A DNA stretch of 64,000 nucleotides from Comamonas sp. JUb58 (GCF_004364775.1 NZ_SOAL01000007.1:186001-250000), one strand, 5' to 3'; counted from the stretch's first letter, positions 40,689 through 49,420 are shown. Numbers and translations are program-made. The notes: a model not told the origin generated them from the sequence alone.

Positions 40689-42377
40689 ATGACCGAACGC
40701 CCATGGCTGGCCGCTTACCCACCAGAGATTCCCGAGGACATTGACCCTGAGCGCATTCCGACCTTGGTGCAGCTGCTCAACCAGGCCTTCATCCAGTACG
40801 CCGACCGCACGGCGCTGCACTTCATGGGCGCGCGCTTCAGCTACCGCCAGCTCGATGACTACAGCGTGGCCCTGGCCGCCTACCTGCAGACCCTACCGCT
40901 CGCCAAGGGCGACCGCGTGGCGCTGATGATGCCCAATGTGCCGCAGTATGCGGTGGCCGTCGCCGCCGTGCTGCGCGCCGGGCTGGTCGTGGTCAATGTG
41001 AACCCGCTCTACACCGCCTCGGAGCTGGACCACCAGCTCAAGGACAGCGGTGCCAAGGTGATGATCGTGCTGGAGAACTTTGGCGCCACCGTGCAGAACT
41101 GCCCGGCCCACCGCCAGCTCGACCAGATCATCGTCTGCAGCATGGGCGATTGCCTGGGCCTGATCAAGGGCAGCATCGTCAACTATGTGGTGCGCCACAG
41201 CAAGAAGCTGGTGGCGCCTTTTACATTGGAGCGCAGCATCCGCTACCCCGATGCGATCAGCCAGGGCGAGCGCCATAGCTTCTCGCCGGTCGATGTGGGC
41301 CCCGACGACATGGCGGCGCTGCAGTACACCGGCGGCACCACCGGCGTGGCCAAGGGCGCGGTGCTGCTGCACCGCAACCTGGGCGCCAATGTGCTGCAGG
41401 TGCAGGCCTGGTACGGGCCGGCGCTCAAGACCATTCCGCAGGGCGAGCAGCCGCTGTGCGTCTGCGCGCTGCCGCTCTACCATATCTTCGCGTTCACGGT
41501 CTGTTTTCTGCTGTCCATGCGCCTGGGCCACCATGTTCTGCTGATCCCCAATCCGCGCGACATGAAGGCGGTGCTGGGCGAGCTGGGCAAGTACGAGTTC
41601 CACACCTTGCCAGCGGTCAACACCTTGTTCAACGGCCTGATGAGCCACCCCGATTTCGACAAGGTGAACTGGAAGAACCTGCGCGTGGTCGTGGGCGGCG
41701 GCGCTGCCGTGCAGTCGTCCGTGGCCGAGCGCTGGCTGCAGCGCACCGGCCAACCCATCGTCGAAGGCTATGGCCTCTCGGAAACCAGCCCGGTGGCCAG
41801 CTGCAACTTTGTCGGCACCGGCCAGAAGGCATCGGGCTCCATCGGCTACCCGATGCCGGGCACCGACATGGCCATCCTCGACGATGCCGGTGAGCCGGTG
41901 GCACAGGGCGAGCGCGGCGAGGTCTGCATACGCGGCCCGCAGGTAATGGCCGGCTACTGGCAGCGCCCGGACGAAACCGCCAAGACCATGACCGAGGATG
42001 GCTTCTTCCGCTCGGGCGACATCGGCATCATGGAGCCCGATGGCATGTTCCGCATCGTGGACCGCAAGAAGGACATGGTGTTGGTGAGCGGCTTCAACGT
42101 CTACCCCAATGAGGTGGAAGACGTGGCCGCGTCCTTCCCCGGCGTGGCCGAATGTGCGGTGGTCGGCGTGCCCGACGAGAAGACCGGCGAGGCGATCAAG
42201 CTGGTGGTCGTGCGCAAGTCGGCCGATGTGACCGAAGCGCAACTGCGCGCCCATTGCGCCGAGCACCTGACTGGCTACAAGCGGCCCAAGTACATCGAGT
42301 TCCGCGACAACCTGCCCAAGACCCCGGTGGGCAAGATCCTGCGGCGCGAGCTGCGCGACGAAACCACCAAGGCCTAA
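40689..42377 (+). CDS. fadD: Long-chain fatty-acid-CoA ligase
   Basis: Activates fatty acids with ATP and CoA for beta-oxidation. AMP-binding motif YTGGTTGVAKGAVLLHRN, then EGYGLSETSPVASCN, RSGDIGIMEPDG, DRKKDMVLVSGFNVYPNEVED and the catalytic lysine in KTPVGKILRRELR. 562 residues. The ATG at 40689 follows CAGGAGACTT. Last chromosomal gene before the prophage. Confidence 0.92.
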   Translation: MTERPWLAAYPPEIPEDIDPERIPTLVQLLNQAFIQYADRTALHFMGARFSYRQLDDYSVALAAYLQTLPLAKGDRVALMMPNVPQYAVAVAAVLRAGLVVVNVNPLYTASELDHQLKDSGAKVMIVLENFGATVQNCPAHRQLDQIIVCSMGDCLGLIKGSIVNYVVRHSKKLVAPFTLERSIRYPDAISQGERHSFSPVDVGPDDMAALQYTGGTTGVAKGAVLLHRNLGANVLQVQAWYGPALKTIPQGEQPLCVCALPLYHIFAFTVCFLLSMRLGHHVLLIPNPRDMKAVLGELGKYEFHTLPAVNTLFNGLMSHPDFDKVNWKNLRVVVGGGAAVQSSVAERWLQRTGQPIVEGYGLSETSPVASCNFVGTGQKASGSIGYPMPGTDMAILDDAGEPVAQGERGEVCIRGPQVMAGYWQRPDETAKTMTEDGFFRSGDIGIMEPDGMFRIVDRKKDMVLVSGFNVYPNEVEDVAASFPGVAECAVVGVPDEKTGEAIKLVVVRKSADVTEAQLRAHCAEHLTGYKRPKYIEFRDNLPKTPVGKILRRELRDETTKA

Positions 42378-42432
42378 GAACCTGTTGAACTGGTTCTAAG
42401 CCGCCAGTCCCTCACCGCCAACCCACCCGACA

Positions 42433-42464
42433 AAGCGGAGATTGCAGCGACAATCTCCGCTTCT
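42433..42464 (+). terminator. Terminator downstream of fadD
   Basis: Perfect 12 bp stem AAGCGGAGATTG / CAATCTCCGCTT (42433-42444, 42451-42462) with a 6-base loop; the T run is short. The right arm contains AATCTCCGC, which recurs at 42602-42610 just before the integrase start. Confidence 0.75.
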
Positions 42465-42611
42465 GCCTTGTTGCGTTCTGCTGCAAGTCGAAGCTAATTC
42501 CTTGTTTATTAAGGATATGGCTCAGATGGTGTGCTGCAGTATGTTGCACCAAGGCGCATGCAATTGTCATTCTTATGAGGGCATGATGAGGGCGTGAATA
42601 TAATCTCCGCC
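42465..42611. other. Left prophage junction region (attL expected here)
   Basis: 147 bp between the fadD terminator and the integrase start. More AT-rich than the chromosome. No tRNA or tmRNA fragment is visible. The attL core cannot be fixed without the right end; AATCTCCGC, present at 42452-42460 and 42602-42610, is one candidate. Confidence 0.35.
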
Positions 42612-43811
42612 ATGCCAAAGAGAGCCAAGGAACTGAGCGCAGCAGCCGTATCAAAACTGCGTGAACCCGGTCGCTATGCAGTGGGCGGTGTGGAAGGCTT
42701 GCAACTGAGAATCACTGAGGCCGGCAGCCGCCTGTGGATCTACCGGAGTGTGATCGATGGCAAGCGCCGTGACATCGGTCTGGGGTATTACGAAGACGTG
42801 ACGCTCAGCCAGGCACGAGATGAAGCGCGGGAGAAGCGCCGCTCGGTACGCCTCGGGTTGGATCTGGGGCTGGCGCCCGTGGGGCAGCGCAAGACACTGG
42901 CGGCAGAAGGAGAAAGCGCAGGGCATTCTTTTGAGGCGGTGGCAATCGAGTTTCTCGATTCCAAAAAGGATGGCTGGCGCAACGAGAAGCACAAGACCCA
43001 ATGGGTTAGAACACTGGAGACCTACGCATTTCCTGTGATCGGTCAGATGGACGTTGCGGACATTGAGCTCGCCCATGTGCTGGATATTCTGCGGCCCATC
43101 TGGCTGACCAAAACTGAAACCGCTACCCGCCTTCGCGGACGCATTGAGTCCGTCATCGGATACGCCATCGCGCACGAGTGGCGCGAAAAAGGCAACCCTG
43201 CCCAGTGGCGCGGTCTGCTGGACAAAGTGCTGCCAGAGCCGTCAAAGGTGAAGAAGACGGAGCACCACAAATCGATGCCGGCAGCAGAGACTCCGGCATT
43301 CATGGCCGCGCTGGACGGTATGGAAGGAGGGGCCGCCCGCGCACTCCAGCTGTTGATTCTCACCGCCACGCGATCGGGTGAGGCGAGGGGTGCGCGATGG
43401 TCAGAGTTTGATATGGAAGAAAGGATTTGGACGATACCGGCGGAACGCATGAAGGCGGGGGTAGAGCACCGCGTCCCGCTGAGCGATCAGGCGTTGAGCA
43501 TCCTGCAGGGGGTGCCGCGCCTGGAGTCAGTCGATATGCTGTTTCCAGATCGGTCTGGCAGAAAGCCGATTTCAGATTTGGCCCTGAGCAAGATCATGCG
43601 CAAGCAGCAGTTGGAGTTTGTGCCTCATGGTTTCCGGTCAACCTTCCGCGATTGGGCAGGGGACCATACCGAATACGCTCGGGAGCTGCTGGAGGCATCA
43701 TTGGCCCACACCCTGGAGTCCAAGGTGGAGGCGGCGTATCGGCGCAAGGATGCGCTTGAGCGGCGCCGCCCCCTTATGCAGGATTGGGCAAACTTCATTT
43801 CTCAGCGGTAG
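42612..43811 (+). CDS. int: Phage tyrosine integrase (P4-type, Arm-DNA-binding domain)
   Basis: Site-specific recombinase for prophage integration and excision. N-terminal arm-binding domain of the DUF4102 type (PKRAKELSAAAVSKLREPGR...GLQLRITEAGSRLWIYR), SAM-like core-binding domain, then the catalytic set: Arg254 (TATRSGEARGARW), His339-x-x-Arg342 (HGFRSTFRDW), His in LAHTLESK and nucleophile Tyr376 (EAAYRRKDALERR). 399 residues. ATG at 42612 preferred over a GTG 18 bp upstream. Its 3' end overlaps the convergent excisionase gene. Confidence 0.94.
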   Translation: MPKRAKELSAAAVSKLREPGRYAVGGVEGLQLRITEAGSRLWIYRSVIDGKRRDIGLGYYEDVTLSQARDEAREKRRSVRLGLDLGLAPVGQRKTLAAEGESAGHSFEAVAIEFLDSKKDGWRNEKHKTQWVRTLETYAFPVIGQMDVADIELAHVLDILRPIWLTKTETATRLRGRIESVIGYAIAHEWREKGNPAQWRGLLDKVLPEPSKVKKTEHHKSMPAAETPAFMAALDGMEGGAARALQLLILTATRSGEARGARWSEFDMEERIWTIPAERMKAGVEHRVPLSDQALSILQGVPRLESVDMLFPDRSGRKPISDLALSKIMRKQQLEFVPHGFRSTFRDWAGDHTEYARELLEASLAHTLESKVEAAYRRKDALERRRPLMQDWANFISQR

Positions 43812-44001
43812 GGGCTGCCCATTCGCCTCGCTGCCATGATTCAAGTTCCGAGCGGCGCCATGCAACTGTGTGTGGCCCAATCTTGACTGGCTTGGGGGCA
43901 ATTCCTGCTTTGATCCACCGCCACCATGTGGTGCGGTGTACTGGGGCGACTGTGGAGAGGACTTGCTTTTCTCTCACGAAGATTTCTGTAGCCATATTCA
44001 T
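43795..44001 (-). CDS. AlpA-like excisionase/regulator
   Basis: 68-residue winged-helix protein of the AlpA/MerR-like type: VHRTTWWRWIKAGIAPKPVKIGPHTVAWRRSELESWQRGE. Such proteins serve as recombination directionality factors or integrase regulators. The start codon overlaps the upstream small gene (ATGA); a second ATG six bases on (43995) is better spaced from GGAG. The last 17 bp overlap int convergently. Last gene of the leftward operon. Confidence 0.85.
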   Translation of the reverse strand: MNMATEIFVREKQVLSTVAPVHRTTWWRWIKAGIAPKPVKIGPHTVAWRRSELESWQRGEWAAPTAEK

Positions 44002-44120
44002 TTCTCCAAAAAGTTGCCCCGCACATTGGCGGGGCTGTTTTGTTCTTGGGGCTCTTTCCAGCGGTCGCGTTTGTCGCCTCGCTGGCGCGCACGCCGGCTT
44101 GCAGTGGTTGCGTCATTCAT
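43998..44120 (-). CDS. Small basic phage protein (40 aa)
   Basis: MNDATTASRRARQRGDKRDR followed by WKEPQEQNSP and a short tail; 40 residues, strongly basic N-terminus. Both ends overlap neighbours by ATGA (with the gene ending at 44117 and with the excisionase), which supports real translation. Possible nucleic-acid contact through the Arg-rich segment; function unknown. Confidence 0.55.
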   Translation of the reverse strand: MNDATTASRRARQRGDKRDRWKEPQEQNSPANVRGNFLEK

Positions 44121-44557
44121 GCTCTTCCCCTGTATGCAGCCAAGGCCTTGCGCAGCTCAAGGTGCTCGCCGTGGCCGCGGATGTTCATGCGGATGTCCAG
44201 TGGCGTCATCCAAAGCCATTCGCCAGAAGGATCAATCTGCACCTTGGCTGCTGGCGCTCCACGCGCAACGCGGGCGGTATTGAACTCGAGGAACTTCCAG
44301 TGCCGTTGCGCGCTGGGCTGCTCCACCTTTTTCACCGGTCGAGGTGGCAGGGCTGGGGGCCGTGCAGCTGCGCGCATGTCGAGCTGTGCGCCACGCTTGT
44401 AGAAACGGTCGAAAACTGCGCCGTCATCCCGGTCAAGCCACCAGACCTCAGCACCATTGACATGGTGAAGGCCTGTGGGGCCTACGTAGGTGACGATGCC
44501 GGGGCCTTTAGAGCTGTCCGTGGCTACGTCACCGACTTCAAGGGGTCGGACTTCCAT
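44117..44557 (-). CDS. Hypothetical phage protein (146 aa)
   Basis: Starts at the ATG at 44557 (MEVRPLEVGDVATDSSKGPG) behind AAGAGGAACCCC; the frame extends upstream but overlaps the next gene. The N-terminal 60 residues look like a small beta domain (IVTYVGPTGLHHVNGAEVWWLD). A Pro-rich linker separates a C-terminal part (IDPSGEWLWMTPLDIRMNIRGHGEHLELRKAL). Function unknown. Confidence 0.6.
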   Translation of the reverse strand: MEVRPLEVGDVATDSSKGPGIVTYVGPTGLHHVNGAEVWWLDRDDGAVFDRFYKRGAQLDMRAAARPPALPPRPVKKVEQPSAQRHWKFLEFNTARVARGAPAAKVQIDPSGEWLWMTPLDIRMNIRGHGEHLELRKALAAYRGRA

Positions 44558-44777
44558 GGGGTTCCTCTTTCGATTGGGCTGGCGCTGGGAGATAGCGCAT
44601 GCACCAGGTGGGGTGATAGATACCGGTGTTCTCGTTGCCATCCATGCGGACGCGGAGGCGAGCGCCAGCTGAGCCAACGACGGTGCCTTGCTTTACATCC
44701 TGGTGCCCGGTGTATTCCACGCGGGCGCCACGGCGTGCCGGCACCTCGTAGTAACTGCGGATGTAGCGCAGGCTCAT
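44538..44777 (-). CDS. Hypothetical phage protein (79 aa)
   Basis: Small protein with beta-rich, SH3-like patterning (ARVEYTGHQDVKQGTVVGSAGARLRVRMDG). ATGA overlap with the upstream gene; overlaps the downstream start by 20 bp. Function unknown. Confidence 0.6.
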   Translation of the reverse strand: MSLRYIRSYYEVPARRGARVEYTGHQDVKQGTVVGSAGARLRVRMDGNENTGIYHPTWCMRYLPAPAQSKEEPHGSPTP

Positions 44778-45331
44778 TGGCCGCCTTTCAGAGGCTCTCG
44801 CTCAGGTGGGAAAGGGGCGGCTGAGAGCATGGCCAGAACTTGCTGCTCTGTGTAGAGCGCCGTCCAGCATGCGTTTACAGGGTTGGAAAACCAGAGGTGC
44901 CCGTTTGTCGTGGTCTGCTTGGCATCCAGTTCGGATTGAAGCGTCCAGGCGACAGGATCCACTGGCACCAGGCGCCGCCCATCCGGCGCAGCCTGCCGCG
45001 CTGATAGCTGGGCATACCGGGTTGCATCCAGCTTGCCTGTTCCGTCTTGCAGCAGATGGCCGTTTGCAAGAATGTCGCAGACAACGGTGCGCTCCGGGTC
45101 GCGCATAGTGCTTTGGGCTGCCTGCAAGGCGTCGCAGCGGCGCTTGTAAAAGTCTTTCTCGGCCTCTAGCTCTGCGATGCGGGCAGCTTGTGCCTCTGTC
45201 TCGGCGTGCAGGCGGCGTAGCTCTCTGCCTCCAACTAACATATCGCCGTGGGTGGTCTTGAAGGGTGCATTGATGAGCCATGCAGCTACTCGCAGCGCTT
45301 CGGGCTGTGCTTCTGTCTTGTCGTCAGTCAT
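44774..45331 (-). CDS. Hypothetical phage protein (185 aa) with central coiled coil
   Basis: Acidic N-terminus, a coiled-coil stretch at about residues 40-75 (LHAETEAQAARIAELEAEKDFYKRR) and a C-terminal region ending PVNACWTALYTEQQVLAML, a tail common to several phage accessory proteins. Linked to both neighbours by 4 bp overlaps. Function unknown. Confidence 0.65.
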   Translation of the reverse strand: MTDDKTEAQPEALRVAAWLINAPFKTTHGDMLVGGRELRRLHAETEAQAARIAELEAEKDFYKRRCDALQAAQSTMRDPERTVVCDILANGHLLQDGTGKLDATRYAQLSARQAAPDGRRLVPVDPVAWTLQSELDAKQTTTNGHLWFSNPVNACWTALYTEQQVLAMLSAAPFPPEREPLKGGQ

Positions 45332-45567
45332 GGTGCTTCCTTGGGGGCGGTCTCGCGTGGTCGCGTATCAATGTCGGCTCGGCACCATGGGCAGTAGTTG
45401 AACGGCGCCCATTCGCGGCCTTTGACGATGGCAAGCTGTTGTCGCCGCGCTTTCGACTCCATGTCGATAAGGTGCTGCAACCTCACCATCCCGGTATGGA
45501 CGGCGTGTGTCGCGGCTTCGCAGAGTTGCAGGGTTGCGCCCTTGGCGCGCCGGCATTTTTCGGGCAT
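45328..45567 (-). CDS. Hypothetical phage protein (79 aa)
   Basis: From the ATG at 45567 (MPEKCRRAKGATLQL), preceded by GGAGGATTGAG. Ends FNYCPWCRADIDTR plus tail: a single CPWC knuckle, possibly half of a zinc site with an upstream cysteine. Function unknown. Confidence 0.6.
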   Translation of the reverse strand: MPEKCRRAKGATLQLCEAATHAVHTGMVRLQHLIDMESKARRQQLAIVKGREWAPFNYCPWCRADIDTRPRETAPKEAP

Positions 45568-45568
45568 C

Positions 45569-45760
45569 TCAATCCTCCTTCTTGGCCTGGGCTGCCTTGC
45601 CCGCCCAGTAGCCGGCTCGAAAGGCCACGCTACTGGCAGCGGCCCAGTACATGATCCCGTGCTGCTTGGTTTGGCGGGCCAGCCCCAAAGTGATAGCGAC
45701 CAGGTCAGCTTCGCGCTCACGCGCCCACCGGGCCTTCATTTGTTCCTCGGTCTCGCTCAT
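45569..45760 (-). CDS. Hypothetical phage protein (63 aa)
   Basis: MSETEEQMKARWAREREADL followed by a helical Ala-rich segment and a C-terminal KKED. The ATG at 45760 has AAGGAC upstream; the stop of the next upstream gene overlaps it. Function unknown. Confidence 0.55.
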   Translation of the reverse strand: MSETEEQMKARWAREREADLVAITLGLARQTKQHGIMYWAAASSVAFRAGYWAGKAAQAKKED

Positions 45761-46131
45761 TGGTTGCTGTCCTTCTGTGGTTGGGCCTGGGCGGGCTGGC
45801 CCTCCCTCTGTTGGGCGCGCTGGTCGTTGCGGAGGGCCGCACGCGCTTCCCATGCCTCCCACGGATCCGCCGAATCGTCAGAATCGTCGTCGGCTGCAAC
45901 CATGGCATCGCAGCAGGCCGCGCACCAGCGGTAGCGCATGAAGTCACCGAATTTGGCGGCCATGCTGCGCACGCGCTCGCCCTTCTGAATCTCCTGCTCA
46001 CAGTGAGAGCACGGGCCAGCCTTGCGGGCGGTCACCATCTTGTTGGACAACACCGTGTCTCCCGGTTCCCCGAAGTCACCCTCGAAAGGGTCGAAGTCAA
46101 GGATTGCTTGTTCTTTGGTTTGGGTGCTCAT
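45757..46131 (-). CDS. Phage zinc-knuckle protein (124 aa)
   Basis: Two paired-cysteine motifs, CSHCEQEIQKGERVR and WCAACC, spaced about 28 residues apart, suggest a treble-clef zinc finger. The C-terminus is acidic (DDDSDDSADPWE) then Gln/Arg rich. Co-transcribed with neighbours by 4 bp overlaps. Possible DNA- or protein-binding accessory factor. Confidence 0.65.
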   Translation of the reverse strand: MSTQTKEQAILDFDPFEGDFGEPGDTVLSNKMVTARKAGPCSHCEQEIQKGERVRSMAAKFGDFMRYRWCAACCDAMVAADDDSDDSADPWEAWEARAALRNDQRAQQREGQPAQAQPQKDSNQ

Positions 46132-46958
46132 GCTGCACCATCCTTTCCAGATGAGGCATTGCCGCCTTCCTGGGCTGCAGCCATGGCGGCGTCGAGCGCA
46201 ATGTCAAGGTCGTGGCCATCAGCATCAAACTCAATGTCCAAGGTCTTCTTGCCCTTGGTTGCTTCAAGGCGAGATACCCATTCACGAACGCAGTTTTCGC
46301 GCAAGTAGTCATAGCGCGCAGCCTTCTTGATCGTCTCCGCATCCAGCGCATCAGCGGGCTGGGCCTGGGGTGCTGTGTAGAGCTGGTGGATGCCGGGCGG
46401 CAGTTCGCCATAGCGCAACTCAAGTTCAACTGTCTTTTTCCCTGCCTCGTCTTGGCCGACGCGCGCTTCCGCCACCGGCTCGGCCTGCACCTCTGCCAGG
46501 TCACCTGCCGAGGAATCCTCGGTAGCTGGAAGGGCTGGGGTGGCGGCAAGGGCGGCGCGCTCGAAGCAATGCGCACGCGGGTTGGAGCGGCCACCTCCGC
46601 AAGACCCTGTAAATGCTTCTTCAGCACCACATACGCCGCAAGGCATCACCTCTGCGGGCGCTGCCTGTGCTGCCACTGCCTGGTCGCCTCGCATCCGCAA
46701 GCATTCGTCGCGGATCATCAAGCCGGCCGCATGCGAGTCAGCGGAATGCGGCCACTCAGCAACCACTGCGATCAGCACCGGGTCAATGTCCTGGCGCTTG
46801 ATACGGCAAATCGAGGTATTCAGGGCGTTTGCTTCTTCTAGCGCCACCTTGCGGGATGGCATTGGGTGCACATCATCAGCGCCTGTAACGTGCACACACC
46901 AGAGCGGTGCAGCCCCCTCGGCAGTCTTGAGGGGAGCGGAAGAGTTGTTTTCAGCCAT
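46128..46958 (-). CDS. Hypothetical phage protein (276 aa)
   Basis: Low-complexity Ala/Glu-rich protein with a cysteine-rich patch (PCGVCGAEEAFTGSCGGG). A C-terminal segment, ARYDYLRENCVREWVSRLEA then DLDIALDAAM, is a common ending of phage early-region proteins. GGAGG ribosome-binding site. Overlaps the 3' end of the methyltransferase gene by 8 bp. Function unknown. Confidence 0.6.
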   Translation of the reverse strand: MAENNSSAPLKTAEGAAPLWCVHVTGADDVHPMPSRKVALEEANALNTSICRIKRQDIDPVLIAVVAEWPHSADSHAAGLMIRDECLRMRGDQAVAAQAAPAEVMPCGVCGAEEAFTGSCGGGRSNPRAHCFERAALAATPALPATEDSSAGDLAEVQAEPVAEARVGQDEAGKKTVELELRYGELPPGIHQLYTAPQAQPADALDAETIKKAARYDYLRENCVREWVSRLEATKGKKTLDIEFDADGHDLDIALDAAMAAAQEGGNASSGKDGAA

Positions 46959-48465
46959 GTTGGGCCTCCAATTTCAGGATTTGGGTGTTGATGCGGCGGC
47001 CTATCCAGCGCGCCACGGGTACTGCCCAGCTATTGCCTAGCGCTTTGTAGCGAGGGCCATCTGGACATTGGTCGGCTGGCTTGCCGCGCCAGGGGATCGC
47101 GGTGTAGCCATCTGGAAAGCCTTGGAGGCGTTCGCACTCGACGGGGGTTAGGCGACGAACCTGGCTGGCGGTCAGCAGTGCTGGTGCAGGGCTGCATGCA
47201 TCGAGGCAAGGGCTGCGTTCCTCGAAAATCTTTCCAGCGTTGTTGCTGGCAGTGTTATGCAGCTTGGTGGTGTAGGCGATAAAGTGACCAGCTGCAGCTC
47301 CCTCAGGCCGTCCTCCTGCGCCGCCTGTGAAGCTGTCGCGGCAGATGGCGCCAACAACATGGGGGATAACTGGCACCAAATATTCGTCTTTACTATCCCC
47401 CGACATCGCACCATGGCTGGCTTTGCTCCCGCCTCCGCTTCTGAGGGTAGGCATGATGTCCACATGGGCTACGCACACCGCATTCTCTTGCCCTTGGTTT
47501 ATTCCGAGGGTATGCGCCATGTCGCGCAGCGTGTCCGGGTCTTGTGAGCCGTGTACAACAAGCATGGAGTGCCCATGGTTGCTATCCTGTCCACTTGCAC
47601 CTTGCAGCCTGCCGTAGCTCGCATCAAGAGTTGCAGTTACAGGCTGCAGGTATCCACTGCAAGCCTCGTCTGTCCCTGGGAAACCGCCAGCTCCAGTGCG
47701 GCTTGCAAGCGTTCCGGCAGTTTCTTCCCCCGTTTCTCGGCTCGGCGCAGAATCCCGGCGCATGCCGTCCCACTCAAAAAGAACCGACGCGGGATCAAAC
47801 CCCGGTCTAGCACTTGCGACAACAAACACACGTCGGCGGCGTTGGGCCACTCCGAAATATTGGGCGTCCATGGTCCGCCATGCGATTGCTCTTTGGGGTC
47901 CAAACACACAACCAGCGAGCCCCCAGCTTGCATTGTGCTGCCCGGCTTTTTTGTCCCACTTCCAGAACTTGCTTGATTTTCCGGCTGCTGGCCTGGGCTC
48001 TGGTGGCTCCAGTGGGCCATTTTCGCCGGCAAGCCCAGCCAAAAAGCACCCGAATGCGTTATCGGCGGTGGTGAGAACTCCGGGCACGTTTTCCCAGAAG
48101 ATGGATGCGGCGGGCTTTCCGGCGCGGGTTCTAGAAAAGTCAATTGCATTTGCAAGCTCCACGAATTTAAGGGTTAGATTTCCGCGCTCGTCCTCCAAAG
48201 ACTTGCGCAGGCCGGCCACGCTGAAACCCTGGCAGGGCGTGCCGCCGGCCAGGACATCAGGGGCTGAGACTTCGCCGATAAGGACGCGGCGGGCAATGGT
48301 GGTCATGTCGCCCAGGTTGGGGACGGTTGGATGGTGATGAGCCAGCGCGGCAGCTGGGAACGGCTCAATCTCAGCCAGCCAAGCTGCGCGCCATCCCAAT
48401 GGGTGCCACGCAACACTTGCCGCCTCGATGCCGCTGCAGACTGAGCCAAATTCGATGGGGTCCAT
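46951..48465 (-). CDS. DNA (cytosine-5) methyltransferase, solitary
   Basis: Phage Dcm-type C5 methyltransferase. SAM motif FGSVCSGIEAASVAW at the N-terminus, catalytic Cys78 in GTPCQGFSVAGLR, ENV motif in FWENVPGVL, and the C-terminal motif (RRLTPVECERLQGFPDGYT) with ALGNSWAVPVA. 504 residues. The ATG at 48465 gives the standard start; the frame stays open to a GTG at 48525. No restriction nuclease gene is adjacent, so it probably protects phage DNA from host enzymes. Recognition sequence unknown. Confidence 0.92.
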   Translation of the reverse strand: MDPIEFGSVCSGIEAASVAWHPLGWRAAWLAEIEPFPAAALAHHHPTVPNLGDMTTIARRVLIGEVSAPDVLAGGTPCQGFSVAGLRKSLEDERGNLTLKFVELANAIDFSRTRAGKPAASIFWENVPGVLTTADNAFGCFLAGLAGENGPLEPPEPRPAAGKSSKFWKWDKKAGQHNASWGLAGCVFGPQRAIAWRTMDAQYFGVAQRRRRVFVVASARPGFDPASVLFEWDGMRRDSAPSRETGEETAGTLASRTGAGGFPGTDEACSGYLQPVTATLDASYGRLQGASGQDSNHGHSMLVVHGSQDPDTLRDMAHTLGINQGQENAVCVAHVDIMPTLRSGGGSKASHGAMSGDSKDEYLVPVIPHVVGAICRDSFTGGAGGRPEGAAAGHFIAYTTKLHNTASNNAGKIFEERSPCLDACSPAPALLTASQVRRLTPVECERLQGFPDGYTAIPWRGKPADQCPDGPRYKALGNSWAVPVARWIGRRINTQILKLEAQHG

Positions 48466-48481
48466 GGCGTAGAAAGAAATG

Positions 48482-48509
48482 AGCCCGCCTCGATTGCTCA
48501 GGGCGGGCT
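48482..48509 (-). terminator. Hairpin just upstream of the methyltransferase start
   Basis: AGCCCGCC (48482-48489) pairs with GGCGGGCT (48502-48509). On the minus strand it is followed by CATTTCTTTC, so it is a weak terminator or attenuator in the leader of the methyltransferase gene. Confidence 0.5.
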
Positions 48510-48576
48510 GTGAATAGGGGCCCACTGGGGGCGGTGGTTAGCCAGGGCGTCTTTTTTGTTCCGGGGGAATCCCGGA

Positions 48577-49074
48577 TCAAGTACGGGCGTCTAGCTTGTC
48601 CTTGATGGCGTCGGCGCGCTTGTTGTACTCAAGCTGACCCATCATGTCGGTCATGGCGTCGCGCAACTCACGGCGCGTGCACATCTTTTGCATCTGGTTC
48701 GCCAAGTTCAGGGCGGTCATGACAACGCCGTGTTGCTCATTTGTCATCGACCATGAGCCAGTGTCGATGCCGACCTCTCGCACTTCTCTCATTACAAGAC
48801 GGCCAGCGTGAAGATCATTCCATCCTTCATTGAAATGGTTGTCGTTCAGAATAAGCGCAAAATTTATGCGCCCCATAACTGAATTCCAAATATCACGATC
48901 TGCAGTCCCATCCAGAAACGTATTTGCGCCCTGGGTTGGGGCCAGCATCATCCAAGTCTCTTCTTCCGCGCTGAAGCGCATGTTGACTGGCATCTGGATG
49001 TGCCCAGTCCCACGGCGCGGAGGCTTTGCACGCCTGGCGGCGCGGCGCTGTTCCCGGTTCATCATCACTTCCAT
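48577..49074 (-). CDS. Hypothetical phage protein (165 aa)
   Basis: Basic N-terminus (MNREQRRAARRAKPPRRG) followed by an alpha-helical body (MGRINFALILNDNHFNEGWNDLHAGRL). GGAGATAGCC precedes the ATG at 49074. I do not recognise the family with certainty. Confidence 0.65.
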   Translation of the reverse strand: MEVMMNREQRRAARRAKPPRRGTGHIQMPVNMRFSAEEETWMMLAPTQGANTFLDGTADRDIWNSVMGRINFALILNDNHFNEGWNDLHAGRLVMREVREVGIDTGSWSMTNEQHGVVMTALNLANQMQKMCTRRELRDAMTDMMGQLEYNKRADAIKDKLDART

Positions 49075-49076
49075 GG

Positions 49077-49418
49077 CTATCTCCGGTATGCCAGCTCTGT
49101 ACCTTCGTACTTGCCGAACACAGTGGCGTTGCAGATTGGCGCCTTATCGCTCAGCGCGCTGATGCAGCGCTGGATCTTGATGTGCTTGGGCATGATGACT
49201 TCTGCCTCAGCCGCCAGCGATACGCCTCCGCGGTTAGGATTGATCTTCAAGTTCTGATGCTCTGCTGGCACGCGAGGAAAGCGCGCCATTCTTTTCTGAG
49301 CGGTCCTGTCCGAGATGCCCAGCTCCTTAGCCACTTGCTTTGCAGTGAATCCCTGCGCTCGCATGGCCATCAGGCGCTTCTCCATCTCCGGGGTGAGTTC
49401 GATGCGTGGTTTTCTCAT
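49077..49418 (-). CDS. Phage helix-turn-helix protein (113 aa)
   Basis: LTPEMEKRLMAMRAQGFTAKQVAKELGISDRTAQKRMARF is a classic helix-turn-helix at residues 8-47. The C-terminal part is unassigned. Probably a DNA-binding regulator; 2 bp separates it from the downstream gene. A terminator hairpin sits directly upstream. Confidence 0.7.
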   Translation of the reverse strand: MRKPRIELTPEMEKRLMAMRAQGFTAKQVAKELGISDRTAQKRMARFPRVPAEHQNLKINPNRGGVSLAAEAEVIMPKHIKIQRCISALSDKAPICNATVFGKYEGTELAYRR

Positions 49419-49420
49419 AG

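Noticed and set aside
44016-44035. GCCCCGC/GCGGGGC hairpin as a terminator before the excisionase gene
   Set aside because: It lies inside the 40-codon gene at 43998-44120, whose two ATGA overlaps support coding, and the following T run is poor.
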